Positions 1 to 5,671 are shown, counted from the stretch's first letter. The stretch is 9,307 nucleotides of DNA from AC-32 sp036265535 (GCA_036265535.1 DATAOV010000121.1:1-9307); one strand, 5' to 3'. Numbers and translations: made by a program. Notes: generated by a model not told the origin, from the letters alone.

Positions 1-12
1 GAGCACTTGCCT

Positions 13-16
13 AGGA
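13..16 (+). promoter_or_regulatory. Shine-Dalgarno candidate for the epimerase gene
   Basis: AGGA lies 9 nt before the TTG at 26 and supports that start. The same bases form part of TAGGAT (12-17), which also fits an actinobacterial -10 box, so the site could be either. TAG at 12-14 might be the stop of an upstream gene that is outside the window. Confidence 0.4.
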
Positions 17-25
17 TATGAGGCC

Positions 26-928
26 TTGCGGGCGATCGTCACAGGGGGCGCGGGGTTCATCGGCTCGCACGTGGTCGAGGCGCTGCTCGCGCGCGGCGAC
101 GAGGTGCTCGCGCTCGACGATCTCTCGAACGGGAAGCGCGAGAACGTGCCCGAGGGCGGGCGGCTCGTCGTCGCCGACCTGCGCGAGCCGCTCGACGAGC
201 TCTTCGACGAAGCGCGCCCCGAAGTCTGCTTCCACCTCGGCGCGCAGGTGGACGTGCGCGTCTCGGTCGAGCGGCCGGCACACGACGCGGTCGTGAACGT
301 GATCGGCACGATCAGCGTGCTCGAGGCGGCGCGGCGCCACGACACGCAGGTCGTGTTCAGCTCAACCGGCGGCGCGATCTACGGCGACTGCGACGGGCCG
401 GCCGATGAGGACGCGGTGCGGCGCCCGCTCGCCCCGTACGGCGTCTCGAAGCTGGCCGGAGAAGAGTACCTCGCCGCCTACAACCGGCTCTACGAGTCGC
501 GCCACGTCTCGCTGCGCTTCGGCAACGTCTACGGCCCGCGGCAGGACCCTCACGGCGAGGCCGGCGTGGTCGCGATCTTCCTCGGGAAGCTCGCGGAGGG
601 GGAGCGGCCAAGGATCTTCGGCGACGGGCGACAGACCCGCGACTACGTCTACGCGGGCGACGTGGCGCAGGCGACGCTGGCGGGTGCCGGACAGGACGGC
701 GGAGTCTTCAACGTCGGTACCGGCGAGGAGACCTCGGTGCTCGATCTGTACGAGCTCTGCCGACGCGTGGCGGGTTCGCACCTCGAGGCAGAGGAGGCGC
801 CGCCGCGGCTCGGCGAGCTCCAGCGCAGCGTGCTCGACGTCTCGCGCGCGCAGCGCGACCTGGGCTGGAGCCCGGAAGTCCCGCTCGAGGAGGGCTTGCG
901 CCGCACCTGGGAGTCGATCGCGGGCTAG
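26..928 (+). CDS. NAD-dependent nucleotide-sugar epimerase/dehydratase (GalE-like, extended SDR)
   Basis: This is a 300-residue extended short-chain dehydrogenase, the usual length for UDP-sugar 4-epimerases. The sequence shows the Rossmann nucleotide-binding motif GGAGFIGSH at residues 7-15, an acidic residue (Asp31) after the second strand where NAD ribose binds, HLGAQ at 70-74, SST at 112-114, the catalytic YGVSK (Tyr138, Lys142), RFGNVYGPRQ at 164-173 and GDGRQTRDYVYAGDVA at 199-214, typical of UDP-glucose 4-epimerase relatives. By family it would interconvert or modify a nucleotide-activated sugar in the cytoplasm, feeding polysaccharide or glycoconjugate synthesis; the exact sugar cannot be read from sequence. 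The TTG start is chosen because the family begins a few residues before the glycine motif and AGGA lies 9 nt upstream. The frame stays open to the left edge, so an earlier start is formally possible. A LytR_C gene follows on the same strand. Confidence 0.92.
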   Translation: MRAIVTGGAGFIGSHVVEALLARGDEVLALDDLSNGKRENVPEGGRLVVADLREPLDELFDEARPEVCFHLGAQVDVRVSVERPAHDAVVNVIGTISVLEAARRHDTQVVFSSTGGAIYGDCDGPADEDAVRRPLAPYGVSKLAGEEYLAAYNRLYESRHVSLRFGNVYGPRQDPHGEAGVVAIFLGKLAEGERPRIFGDGRQTRDYVYAGDVAQATLAGAGQDGGVFNVGTGEETSVLDLYELCRRVAGSHLEAEEAPPRLGELQRSVLDVSRAQRDLGWSPEVPLEEGLRRTWESIAG

Positions 929-936
929 GAGGAGGG
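927..936 (+). promoter_or_regulatory. Strong Shine-Dalgarno without a nearby start codon
   Basis: AGGAGGAGGG overlaps the epimerase TAG stop. The next ATG, GTG or TTG in the LytR_C frame is 31 nt further on (968). The only near-cognate codon in between is ATC at 953. Either initiation is non-canonical or the purine tract has another role. Confidence 0.4.
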
Positions 937-967
937 ACGCGAACGGCGGCGAATCGAACGATCCGCC

Positions 968-1456
968 GTGGAGCACGCCCTTCCGACACCACCCAATCAC
1001 CCCTGGCGCACGATCGCCGTCGTCGCCGCCGGGATCGCCACCCTCGAGCTGCTCGGGCTCGTGATCGTCGGCGTCGCGCTGATCGCCAAGCCCGTCATGC
1101 ACCGGGCCCGCGCCGAGGCGACGGCAACACCGACGAAGCACCAACCGACGAAGACGCGGATTCGGCCCCTCCTCCCCCGCGGCTCGACCTCGGTCACCGT
1201 CCTGAACGGCAACGGCCGGGCCGGAGCCGCTGCGGCGCAGGCCTCGCGCGTGCGCGCGCGCGGCTATCTTTTGGGCGATGTCGGGAACGCGCCTCGGATG
1301 GGCTACGGGCGCAGCGTGATCATGTATCGCGGAGGCCGCCGCCCGGAGGCCTTGCGCCTCGCACGCGACCTCGGCATACGGCTGGTCACGCCGCTTGACG
1401 GCCTGCGCCCGCGCGACCTACTGGGCGCCCAGCTGGCCGTCGTCGTCGGCGGCTAG
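968..1456 (+). CDS. Membrane-anchored LytR C-terminal-domain (LytR_C) protein
   Basis: The protein has 162 residues. It has a short cytoplasmic N-terminus, one membrane segment at about 16-40, a Thr/Lys/Pro-rich linker (about 50-70) and a C-terminal domain starting at SVTVLNGNGRAGAA (about 75-88) and running to the end. The V-x-V-x-N-G-x-G-x-x-G-x-A pattern is the hallmark of the LytR_C domain, found at the C-terminus of LytR-CpsA-Psr proteins or alone behind a single membrane anchor. The catalytic LCP domain is absent, so this is not itself a glycopolymer ligase; the domain's role is not established and is presumed to be extracytoplasmic wall or polysaccharide binding. GTG at 968 is the first ordinary start codon after the in-frame TAG of the epimerase gene. 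A strong Shine-Dalgarno lies unusually far upstream (927-936). It is probably co-transcribed with the epimerase. Its last 39 bp overlap the convergent DUF2568 gene. Confidence 0.8.
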   Translation: MEHALPTPPNHPWRTIAVVAAGIATLELLGLVIVGVALIAKPVMHRARAEATATPTKHQPTKTRIRPLLPRGSTSVTVLNGNGRAGAAAAQASRVRARGYLLGDVGNAPRMGYGRSVIMYRGGRRPEALRLARDLGIRLVTPLDGLRPRDLLGAQLAVVVGG

Positions 1457-1777
1457 GCCGTAGGTCACGAGCTCGCTCAGCCCGACCGCGACCGCGAAGA
1501 TCGCCGCGAGCACCCACTGCCCCGTCGCCGCGAGCCCGGCCGTCGCCGCCCCGAAGAACGGAACCTCGACCACCAGACGCTTTGCACCCGGAAGCCGGTG
1601 CGCCGACTTCGGAGCCGCGAACACTCCCCAGAGCGCGGCACCGGCGAGCGGCGCCGCGATCGCCAGCACGATCGAGACCGCGAGCGGCCCGGTCTGCGAG
1701 CCCCAGTAGACGAGCGCCGCCAGCGCGCTCAGCTCGAGTAGGAAGCGCAGGCCGTAGTTCGCGTTCTTGATCCACAC
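1418..1777 (-). CDS. YrdB/DUF2568 family small membrane protein
   Basis: This 119-residue protein has about four membrane segments (roughly 9-27, 31-53, 68-84 and 87-109). It matches the DUF2568/YrdB pattern: NANYGLRFLLELSALAALVYWG at the N-terminus (N5, R11, E15, G26), then APLAGAALWGVFAAPKSAHR (about 42-61) with the characteristic P-x(6)-LWG-x-F-x-APKS signature, and a Glu before the third segment (E71). The function of the family is not known; it is predicted to be an integral membrane protein. The start is GTG at 1777 (first base), which sits exactly 6 nt after a TAGGGT -10-like box, so the transcript may be leaderless; AGGG in the same box could instead act as a weak Shine-Dalgarno. It is divergent from the methyltransferase with a 22-bp gap and convergent with the LytR_C gene, overlapping it by 39 bp. 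Confidence 0.85.
   Translation of the reverse strand: MWIKNANYGLRFLLELSALAALVYWGSQTGPLAVSIVLAIAAPLAGAALWGVFAAPKSAHRLPGAKRLVVEVPFFGAATAGLAATGQWVLAAIFAVAVGLSELVTYGLAADDDGQLGAQ
1421..1432. repeat. Perfect 12-bp palindrome in the convergent overlap
   Basis: CTGGGCGCCCAG reads the same on both strands. It encodes Leu-Gly-Ala-Gln in both overlapping genes: near the end of the LytR_C protein on the plus strand, and as the last four residues of the DUF2568 protein on the minus strand, directly before its TAG stop. There is no T-tract on either side, so a classical Rho-independent terminator is not evident. Confidence 0.85.
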
Positions 1778-1800
1778 GCCCGAACCCTATGATCAGGCCG
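1767..1800 (+). promoter_or_regulatory. Candidate leaderless promoter of the methyltransferase gene
   Basis: TATGAT at 1788-1793 matches the -10 consensus in five of six positions and ends 6 nt before the GTG at 1800, the spacing expected when transcription starts at the first base of the start codon. TTGATC at 1767-1772 is a possible -35 box, though the 15-bp spacer is short. No Shine-Dalgarno precedes this GTG at usable distance. Confidence 0.5.
1784..1789 (-). promoter_or_regulatory. Candidate -10 box of the DUF2568 gene (leaderless)
   Basis: Read on the minus strand this is TAGGGT, fitting the actinobacterial TAGRRT -10 form. It is followed by 6 nt and then the GTG start at 1777. It overlaps the opposite-strand TATGAT by two bases (1788-1789). 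No convincing -35 box is visible. Confidence 0.42.
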
Positions 1801-2525
1801 TGGCTGGCGAGGAGCGCAAGCAGGCGGAGATCGACTACCCGCGGGCGGTCGGCGAGGAGGGCCGCGACTGGATCAGGGGCAAGCCCTTCGGTCACGATCC
1901 CCGTGAGTCGGCGCGCTTCCTGATCGACTTCGGCTACGTCCTCCAGCTGCTCGAACTGCACGCCGGCACGAGCCTCGTCGAGCTCGGTTGCGGCTCGGGC
2001 TGGATGACCCGCTTCGCGGCGCGCCACGGCCTCCAAGCCGAGGGCTACGACATCTCGCCTGAGATGATCGAGATCGCCCGTGAGCAGGCCGCCGCAGAAG
2101 GCCTCGAGGTCACCTTCGAGGCTGCGGACATGGAGCAGCTGGACCTCGGCCGCCGCTTCGACGCCTGCCTGGTCTACGACGCGCTCCATCACAGCGAGCG
2201 CGCCGACCTCGTGCTCGCGAGCGCCCACCGCGCGCTCAAGCCCGGCGGGCGGCTGCTGCTCGCCGAGCCGAACTGGAAACAGCGCTTCCAGGGCCGAGCA
2301 GCCTCGAGCGAGTACGGCGTGACCGAGCTCGGCTACAGCCCGCGCACGCTGAAGCGCCTTCTGCGCGAGGCCGGCTTCACCGACATCCGCCGCTTCCACA
2401 ACAACCGCAAGCGGCTTTTCTCGAACTCGCCGCGCGAGACCGCCGCGCACCTGGCCGAGCCGTTTGTCTACCGGCTGCTCGCGCCGTTCTGGACGCAGAT
2501 CTGGCTCACAGCGCGAGCAAGCTAG
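1800..2525 (+). CDS. Class I SAM-dependent methyltransferase
   Basis: The protein has 241 residues from GTG 1800. It holds a Methyltransf_11/25-type Rossmann fold: motif I LVELGCGSGWM at about 59-69, the acidic residue of GYDISPEM at about 82-89 that binds the SAM ribose, AADMEQLDL at about 108-116, FDACLVYDALHH at about 120-131, and LKPGGRLLLAEP at about 146-157. The first 40 residues are polar and contain EIDYPRAVGEEGRDW. The C-terminal part (EAGFTDIRRF, then a basic stretch) is usual for small-molecule methyltransferases; the substrate cannot be told. Its place among polysaccharide genes allows a glycan or lipid carrier substrate, but this is inference. An in-frame TTG at 1767 would add 11 residues overlapping the divergent gene; GTG 1800 is preferred because a -10 box lies 6 nt before it. 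Its TAG stop shares CTAG with the stop of the convergent ligase gene. Confidence 0.88.
   Translation: MAGEERKQAEIDYPRAVGEEGRDWIRGKPFGHDPRESARFLIDFGYVLQLLELHAGTSLVELGCGSGWMTRFAARHGLQAEGYDISPEMIEIAREQAAAEGLEVTFEAADMEQLDLGRRFDACLVYDALHHSERADLVLASAHRALKPGGRLLLAEPNWKQRFQGRAASSEYGVTELGYSPRTLKRLLREAGFTDIRRFHNNRKRLFSNSPRETAAHLAEPFVYRLLAPFWTQIWLTARAS
2522..2525. other. CTAG shared by two convergent stop codons
   Basis: CTAG is palindromic, so bases 2523-2525 are the TAG of the methyltransferase on the plus strand and bases 2524-2522 are the TAG of the ligase on the minus strand. No non-coding base separates the two genes, and any terminator must lie inside the opposing gene. Confidence 0.9.
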
Positions 2526-4459
2526 CCCGGGCCGCCGGCCAGCCTCTGCACCTTCTCGAGCTCCGCCCGAGGCGCCGTGCTCTGCGGGTCGAGCTGCACC
2601 GCCCGCTCCAAGGGCGGGATCGCACGCGTGTAGTCCCGCTGGCGCTCTTCGAATTCGCCCAGCGCGAGCCACGCGCGCCAGTTGAGCGGCTGCAGGCGGA
2701 CCGCCTCGATGTAGAGCTGCCGCTCGCCCTGGAAGTCGCCCAGCTGCTCCAGCGCCAGCGCTTGCCAGAGCAGCGGCTCGAGCGCGAGCGGGTTCAGCGA
2801 CCTCGCATCTCGTGCATGCCGGTAGGCCTGCAGCGGCCTCCCGTCCGCGAGCGCGGAGATCGCGGCATCGGTGTCCCGCTGCGCGAACCACGGCGTCAGG
2901 AGCGAGAGCGCGACCGCCACGGCGACCGCGACCGGCAGCGGCGCGAGCCACGGCCGCGGCTCCTCCTGCTCGACTCCTCTTCCCAGGAGCACGCCGAGAG
3001 TGAGGAAGACGGGACCGCTGACCGCGACGAAGTCCCAGTCGAAGTCCACGAGCGAGTGGAGCAGGTAGGTCACGAGCGCGATCGCCAGCGCGACCCCGGC
3101 CGCTCGCTCGATGCCGTCCAGCCGCCGCACGGCGCGCACCACCCCCGTCCCGGCTGCCGCCAGGAAGGCGACGAAGAGCAAGAACCCGACGATCCCGGTC
3201 TCGCTCAGAAATTGCAGCGGCACGTTGTGTGGCTCGGTGACGACGATGTTGTTCGTGCGCAAGAGCCGGTGTGTGAGCTCGAAGGTCCCCGCCCCCGTCC
3301 CTCGCCCGGGCTGGTCCTCGAAGGCGTGCCAGGCCTCCTTCCACCAGAGCCAGCGACTCGAGGAGTTGACGGTCGCCAAGCGCGCGGGTCCTTCCTGCGC
3401 GCCGGCATTCGTCGGCTGGGCGGTGAACTCCTTGAACCATCCCTCCGGCTTCGTCTCGACCACGAGCCCGACCGCCCCGGCCGCGACTCCGACCACCAGC
3501 ACCCCGAGCGCAACCTGGCCGAGCAGACGCCGCCGCCGATCGCTCAGCGGGCGCCGCTCCTCCACGACCGAGCCGAGGTACGCGAGGGCGCCGACCACGA
3601 GTGCGGCCAGCACGAACACGACGGCGAACCAGGCGCCGTCGTGCACACGGACCGCGTGGCTCTGTCCGTCCTCCGCCAGACCGGGCCGGGAGAACGCCCA
3701 GACCGCGAGACCGAGGCCGGCCCCGCCGCCGAGCAGCACCGCCGCGGCGCTCTCGACGCGCGGCCGCCCGAGTGCGATCCAGAGAACGACCGCGACCCCG
3801 CCGACAAGCACCCCGCCGCGTGAGTAGGTCAGCGTCAGCGCGACGACCAGCCCGAAGACGTAGACGACGCCGAGCGCCCGTAGCCAGTGCGCGTGCTCAC
3901 GCCGTGCCGACAGCCAGAGCGCGAGCGGCAGGGCCATTGCGAAGACCAATGCGAGCGCGTTCCAGTAGCCGACCGGCGCGCTCAGCCGGGCGACCCTCCC
4001 CGAGTCGGACCCGATCCCGGGAAATGCCTTCGCAAGCAGCGCCCAGCCGAGCGGAAGCGCCAGCGCCCCCGCGAGGACGTAGGCCCAGACGTACGCGGCC
4101 CGCGGCAGGAACGAGCCCACCGCCACCCCGACCAGAGCCAGGGCGAGGTAGACGAGCCCGCGATTGAGGTAGTCCCACGATCGATCCGGCTCGATCGACC
4201 AGAGCACGGAGATCCCGTTCCAGGCGACGAACGCGGTCAGGAGCAGGAGCGCCGCCACCGCCTCCCGCCCGAGCGCGGGACGCGGCAGGCCGAGGAACGC
4301 CCAGGCACCGACCGCTGCAGCGACGACGAGAGCCGCCAAGCCGATCCAGACGAGCCGCCCGTTCGAGGATCCGGAGGAGAAGAGAGCCGAGACGGCGACG
4401 AGTAGACCTCCGGCACCGAGCAGCACGTACGCCGCCCAGCGATCGAAGGCCCTGCGCAT
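2522..4459 (-). CDS. O-antigen ligase/Wzy-like polytopic membrane protein with C-terminal TPR region
   Basis: The protein has 645 residues with about a dozen or more membrane segments between 9 and 525, followed by a soluble tail. Family signatures are visible: GYWNALAL at 164-171, TYSRGG at 211-216, the large extracytoplasmic loop (about 335-410) with RWLWWKEAWHAFEDQPGRGTGAGTFE-type residues (R369, W373, A376, G386, G388, G391, F393), and EPHNVPLQFLSETGIVG at 409-425, which carries the H-N...Q...E-x-G motif of O-antigen ligases (Wzy_C/WaaL superfamily). Residues about 555-635 form two or three TPR-like helix pairs (WRAWLALGEFEERQRDYTRAI). Such proteins transfer or polymerise lipid-linked glycans on the outer face of the cytoplasmic membrane; members also act as protein O-glycosyltransferases. 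The ATG is preceded by an in-frame TAG five codons upstream (4472-4474) with no Shine-Dalgarno, so this start is well bounded. Confidence 0.86.
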   Translation of the reverse strand: MRRAFDRWAAYVLLGAGGLLVAVSALFSSGSSNGRLVWIGLAALVVAAAVGAWAFLGLPRPALGREAVAALLLLTAFVAWNGISVLWSIEPDRSWDYLNRGLVYLALALVGVAVGSFLPRAAYVWAYVLAGALALPLGWALLAKAFPGIGSDSGRVARLSAPVGYWNALALVFAMALPLALWLSARREHAHWLRALGVVYVFGLVVALTLTYSRGGVLVGGVAVVLWIALGRPRVESAAAVLLGGGAGLGLAVWAFSRPGLAEDGQSHAVRVHDGAWFAVVFVLAALVVGALAYLGSVVEERRPLSDRRRRLLGQVALGVLVVGVAAGAVGLVVETKPEGWFKEFTAQPTNAGAQEGPARLATVNSSSRWLWWKEAWHAFEDQPGRGTGAGTFELTHRLLRTNNIVVTEPHNVPLQFLSETGIVGFLLFVAFLAAAGTGVVRAVRRLDGIERAAGVALAIALVTYLLHSLVDFDWDFVAVSGPVFLTLGVLLGRGVEQEEPRPWLAPLPVAVAVAVALSLLTPWFAQRDTDAAISALADGRPLQAYRHARDARSLNPLALEPLLWQALALEQLGDFQGERQLYIEAVRLQPLNWRAWLALGEFEERQRDYTRAIPPLERAVQLDPQSTAPRAELEKVQRLAGGPG

Positions 4460-4583
4460 CAGGCGGGGAGGCTAACATCGCGCTACATTGAATCCTGCGT
4501 TTACAAAGTGTTTACGCGGGGATCACGGTGGGCTTAAGGTGGGCCGCGACACTCACTCGAACGGCTCTCTGCCCCGCAGTCGC
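4460..4583. promoter_or_regulatory. Divergent intergenic region with GTTTAC direct repeat
   Basis: This 124-bp spacer between the ligase (-) and a secreted-protein gene (+) is the longest non-coding stretch of the window and its most AT-rich part. It holds two GTTTAC copies at 4499-4504 and 4510-4515, 11 bp apart (about one helical turn), inside an outer GCGT/ACGC inverted pair (4497-4500, 4514-4517). TTTACA (4500-4505) and TTTACG (4511-4516) resemble -35 boxes for the plus strand; the second is 17 bp before TTAAGG (4534-4539), a poor -10 that belongs to the palindrome CTTAAG (4533-4538). These fit a two-site operator or a promoter for an alternative sigma factor; neither is proven. Confidence 0.35.
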
Positions 4584-5159
4584 ATGCGCACCCGTTCAGC
4601 CGCCACACTCACGCTCTTCCCCGCCCTTCTGGCCGGACTCGTCCTGCTGCTCGCCCTGCCCGGGCAGGCCGCCGCGGCGAAGCCGTGCTGGGAGCGCGTG
4701 ATCGACGACTGGCTCGCGAACGGCACGATCACCGGCACCTACAAGGTGAGCTGCTACCAGCAGGCGCTCAAGCACGTGCCCGAGGATCTGCGCGACTACT
4801 CGAACATCACCGATGCGATCAACGCGGCGATGCTGGCCACGCTCCGCGGGACCCCGGGCAGCGGTTCCGGCACCGGCAACGGTTCCGGCACGGGCTCGGG
4901 CTCCACACGGAGCAATTCGTCCGGCGGGAGCACCAAGGCCGAGAAGAACCGCCGGCTCCAGGCGGCGCCAGAGCGCTCGTACTACCGCCGTGCGATCGAC
5001 AACCTCGGGACGACGAGCGCCGACTCGCTGCCGATCCCGCTGCTCGTCCTCGCCGGCCTCGGCACGCTGCTGCTCCTGAGCGCCGGTGGCCTCGCGGGAG
5101 CCAAGCGCTACCGCGCAGTTCGCGGCCGGCCGAAGCCGCCGCCCGCGCCCAAGCCCTAG
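4584..5159 (+). CDS. Sec-exported, C-terminally anchored protein with a two-cysteine domain; unknown function
   Basis: The protein has 191 residues from ATG 4584. Residues 1-32 form a Sec signal peptide (basic MRTR, hydrophobic 9-26, likely cleavage after the AAAA near 29-32). The mature N-terminus carries a compact domain (33-88) with Cys35, WERVIDDW (36-43), Cys57-Tyr58, PEDLRDYSN (66-74) and a helix to 88; the two cysteines could form a disulfide. A Gly/Ser/Thr linker (92-117) follows, then a basic patch (118-136), a membrane helix (about 150-172) and a basic Pro-rich tail. The layout suggests a domain displayed outside and tethered to the membrane. I recall similar C...DDW...CY...P-D...YS domains in hypothetical proteins of Thermoleophilia, but that is memory and not a search. 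An upstream TTG at 4488 is in frame but would bury the signal peptide behind 32 residues. No Shine-Dalgarno is clear. Confidence 0.75.
   Translation: MRTRSAATLTLFPALLAGLVLLLALPGQAAAAKPCWERVIDDWLANGTITGTYKVSCYQQALKHVPEDLRDYSNITDAINAAMLATLRGTPGSGSGTGNGSGTGSGSTRSNSSGGSTKAEKNRRLQAAPERSYYRRAIDNLGTTSADSLPIPLLVLAGLGTLLLLSAGGLAGAKRYRAVRGRPKPPPAPKP
4862..4891. repeat. 18-bp period repeat encoding the Gly/Ser/Thr linker
   Basis: CGGTTCCGGCAC occurs at 4862-4873 and again at 4880-4891, an 18-bp period. It encodes the GSGTGN / GSGTGS units of the linker. The identity at third codon positions suggests a recent duplication or slippage. Confidence 0.75.
5156..5159. other. Second CTAG shared by two convergent stop codons
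   Basis: This is the same arrangement as at 2522-2525. The plus-strand secreted protein ends with TAG at 5157-5159 and the minus-strand secreted protein ends with TAG at 5158-5156. Confidence 0.9.
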
Positions 5160-5671
5160 AACGTGAAGCTCAGGGTCCCGGCCACCCGCGCCTTGTAGGC
5201 GACGCAGCGGCCGAGGATCCGGTGCCGGTAGTGCGTCAGAGTGACGATGAACGTGCCGGTGCCGTTCGAGGTCGTGGTCGTCGAGACGTCCTGCAGCGTG
5301 TCGGCGACGCGGTAGCGCTGATTCGTGCAGTTGGTCCCGCGGTCGAGCGTCGTGATCATCCCACCGTGGAAGCTGAAGGTCCCGACGACCGCGTCGACCG
5401 ATGTCCCCGGTCCGGCAATCGTCATCGCGAACGAGCCACCGTTGACGTAGGTCGGCTTTGAGCCGAGCTTGTCGTGCTTCACCGTCGCGTTCCAGAAGAC
5501 CTTGCCGCCCGCGTCGCCCTTCCCGTTTCCGGCGAATGTGCCGACCGTGGACGTGAAGGCGTACTCGTAGCCGGCGATCGCGAAGCTCGTCGAGGCGGGC
5601 GCAGGCGATGCCGCCGCCGGGAGCGCCAGGGTTGTGAGTAGGGCGAGGACGACGAAGCGAAGCGTTCTCAT
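5156..5671 (-). CDS. Small secreted protein of unknown function
   Basis: The protein has 171 residues. The N-terminus is a clear signal peptide (MRTLRF, hydrophobic to about 19, AAASPAPA cleavage region at about 19-26). The mature part is rich in Thr, Gly, Val and Phe with alternating patterns (YEYAFTSTVGTF, GTFIVTLTHYRH, GTLSFTF) that suggest an all-beta fold, and it has two cysteines (115 and 156) that could pair outside the cell. It ends in a Phe with a TLSFTF strand; such endings occur in outer-membrane or compact beta proteins, but there is no other sign of an outer membrane. I do not recognise the family. The ATG is preferred because the signal peptide starts there; no Shine-Dalgarno is seen. 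It converges on the other secreted gene, sharing one CTAG, and lies 57 bp downstream of the DUF1269 gene on the same strand. Confidence 0.72.
   Translation of the reverse strand: MRTLRFVVLALLTTLALPAAASPAPASTSFAIAGYEYAFTSTVGTFAGNGKGDAGGKVFWNATVKHDKLGSKPTYVNGGSFAMTIAGPGTSVDAVVGTFSFHGGMITTLDRGTNCTNQRYRVADTLQDVSTTTTSNGTGTFIVTLTHYRHRILGRCVAYKARVAGTLSFTF

Noticed and set aside
998..1016. NHPWRT motif shared by the LytR_C protein and the MMPL protein just before their first membrane helix
   Set aside because: It is six residues in two unrelated families at a position where basic and aromatic residues are favoured. Coincidence is the simplest explanation without wider conservation.
362..1144. A 260-codon minus-strand open frame over the epimerase and LytR_C genes
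   Set aside because: The plus-strand proteins show full family motifs through this stretch; the antisense product has none.
1386..3440. A 684-codon open frame on the minus strand spanning three genes
   Set aside because: It runs antisense to the methyltransferase and in a wrong frame through the ligase, is dominated by Arg/Ala/Gly, and has no domain pattern. Long stop-free shadows are expected at this GC content.
2762..3823. A 353-codon plus-strand open frame inside the ligase gene
   Set aside because: It is antisense to the ligase, whose membrane helices and family motifs are clear. The translation is Arg/Pro/Glu-rich low-complexity sequence typical of an antisense shadow.
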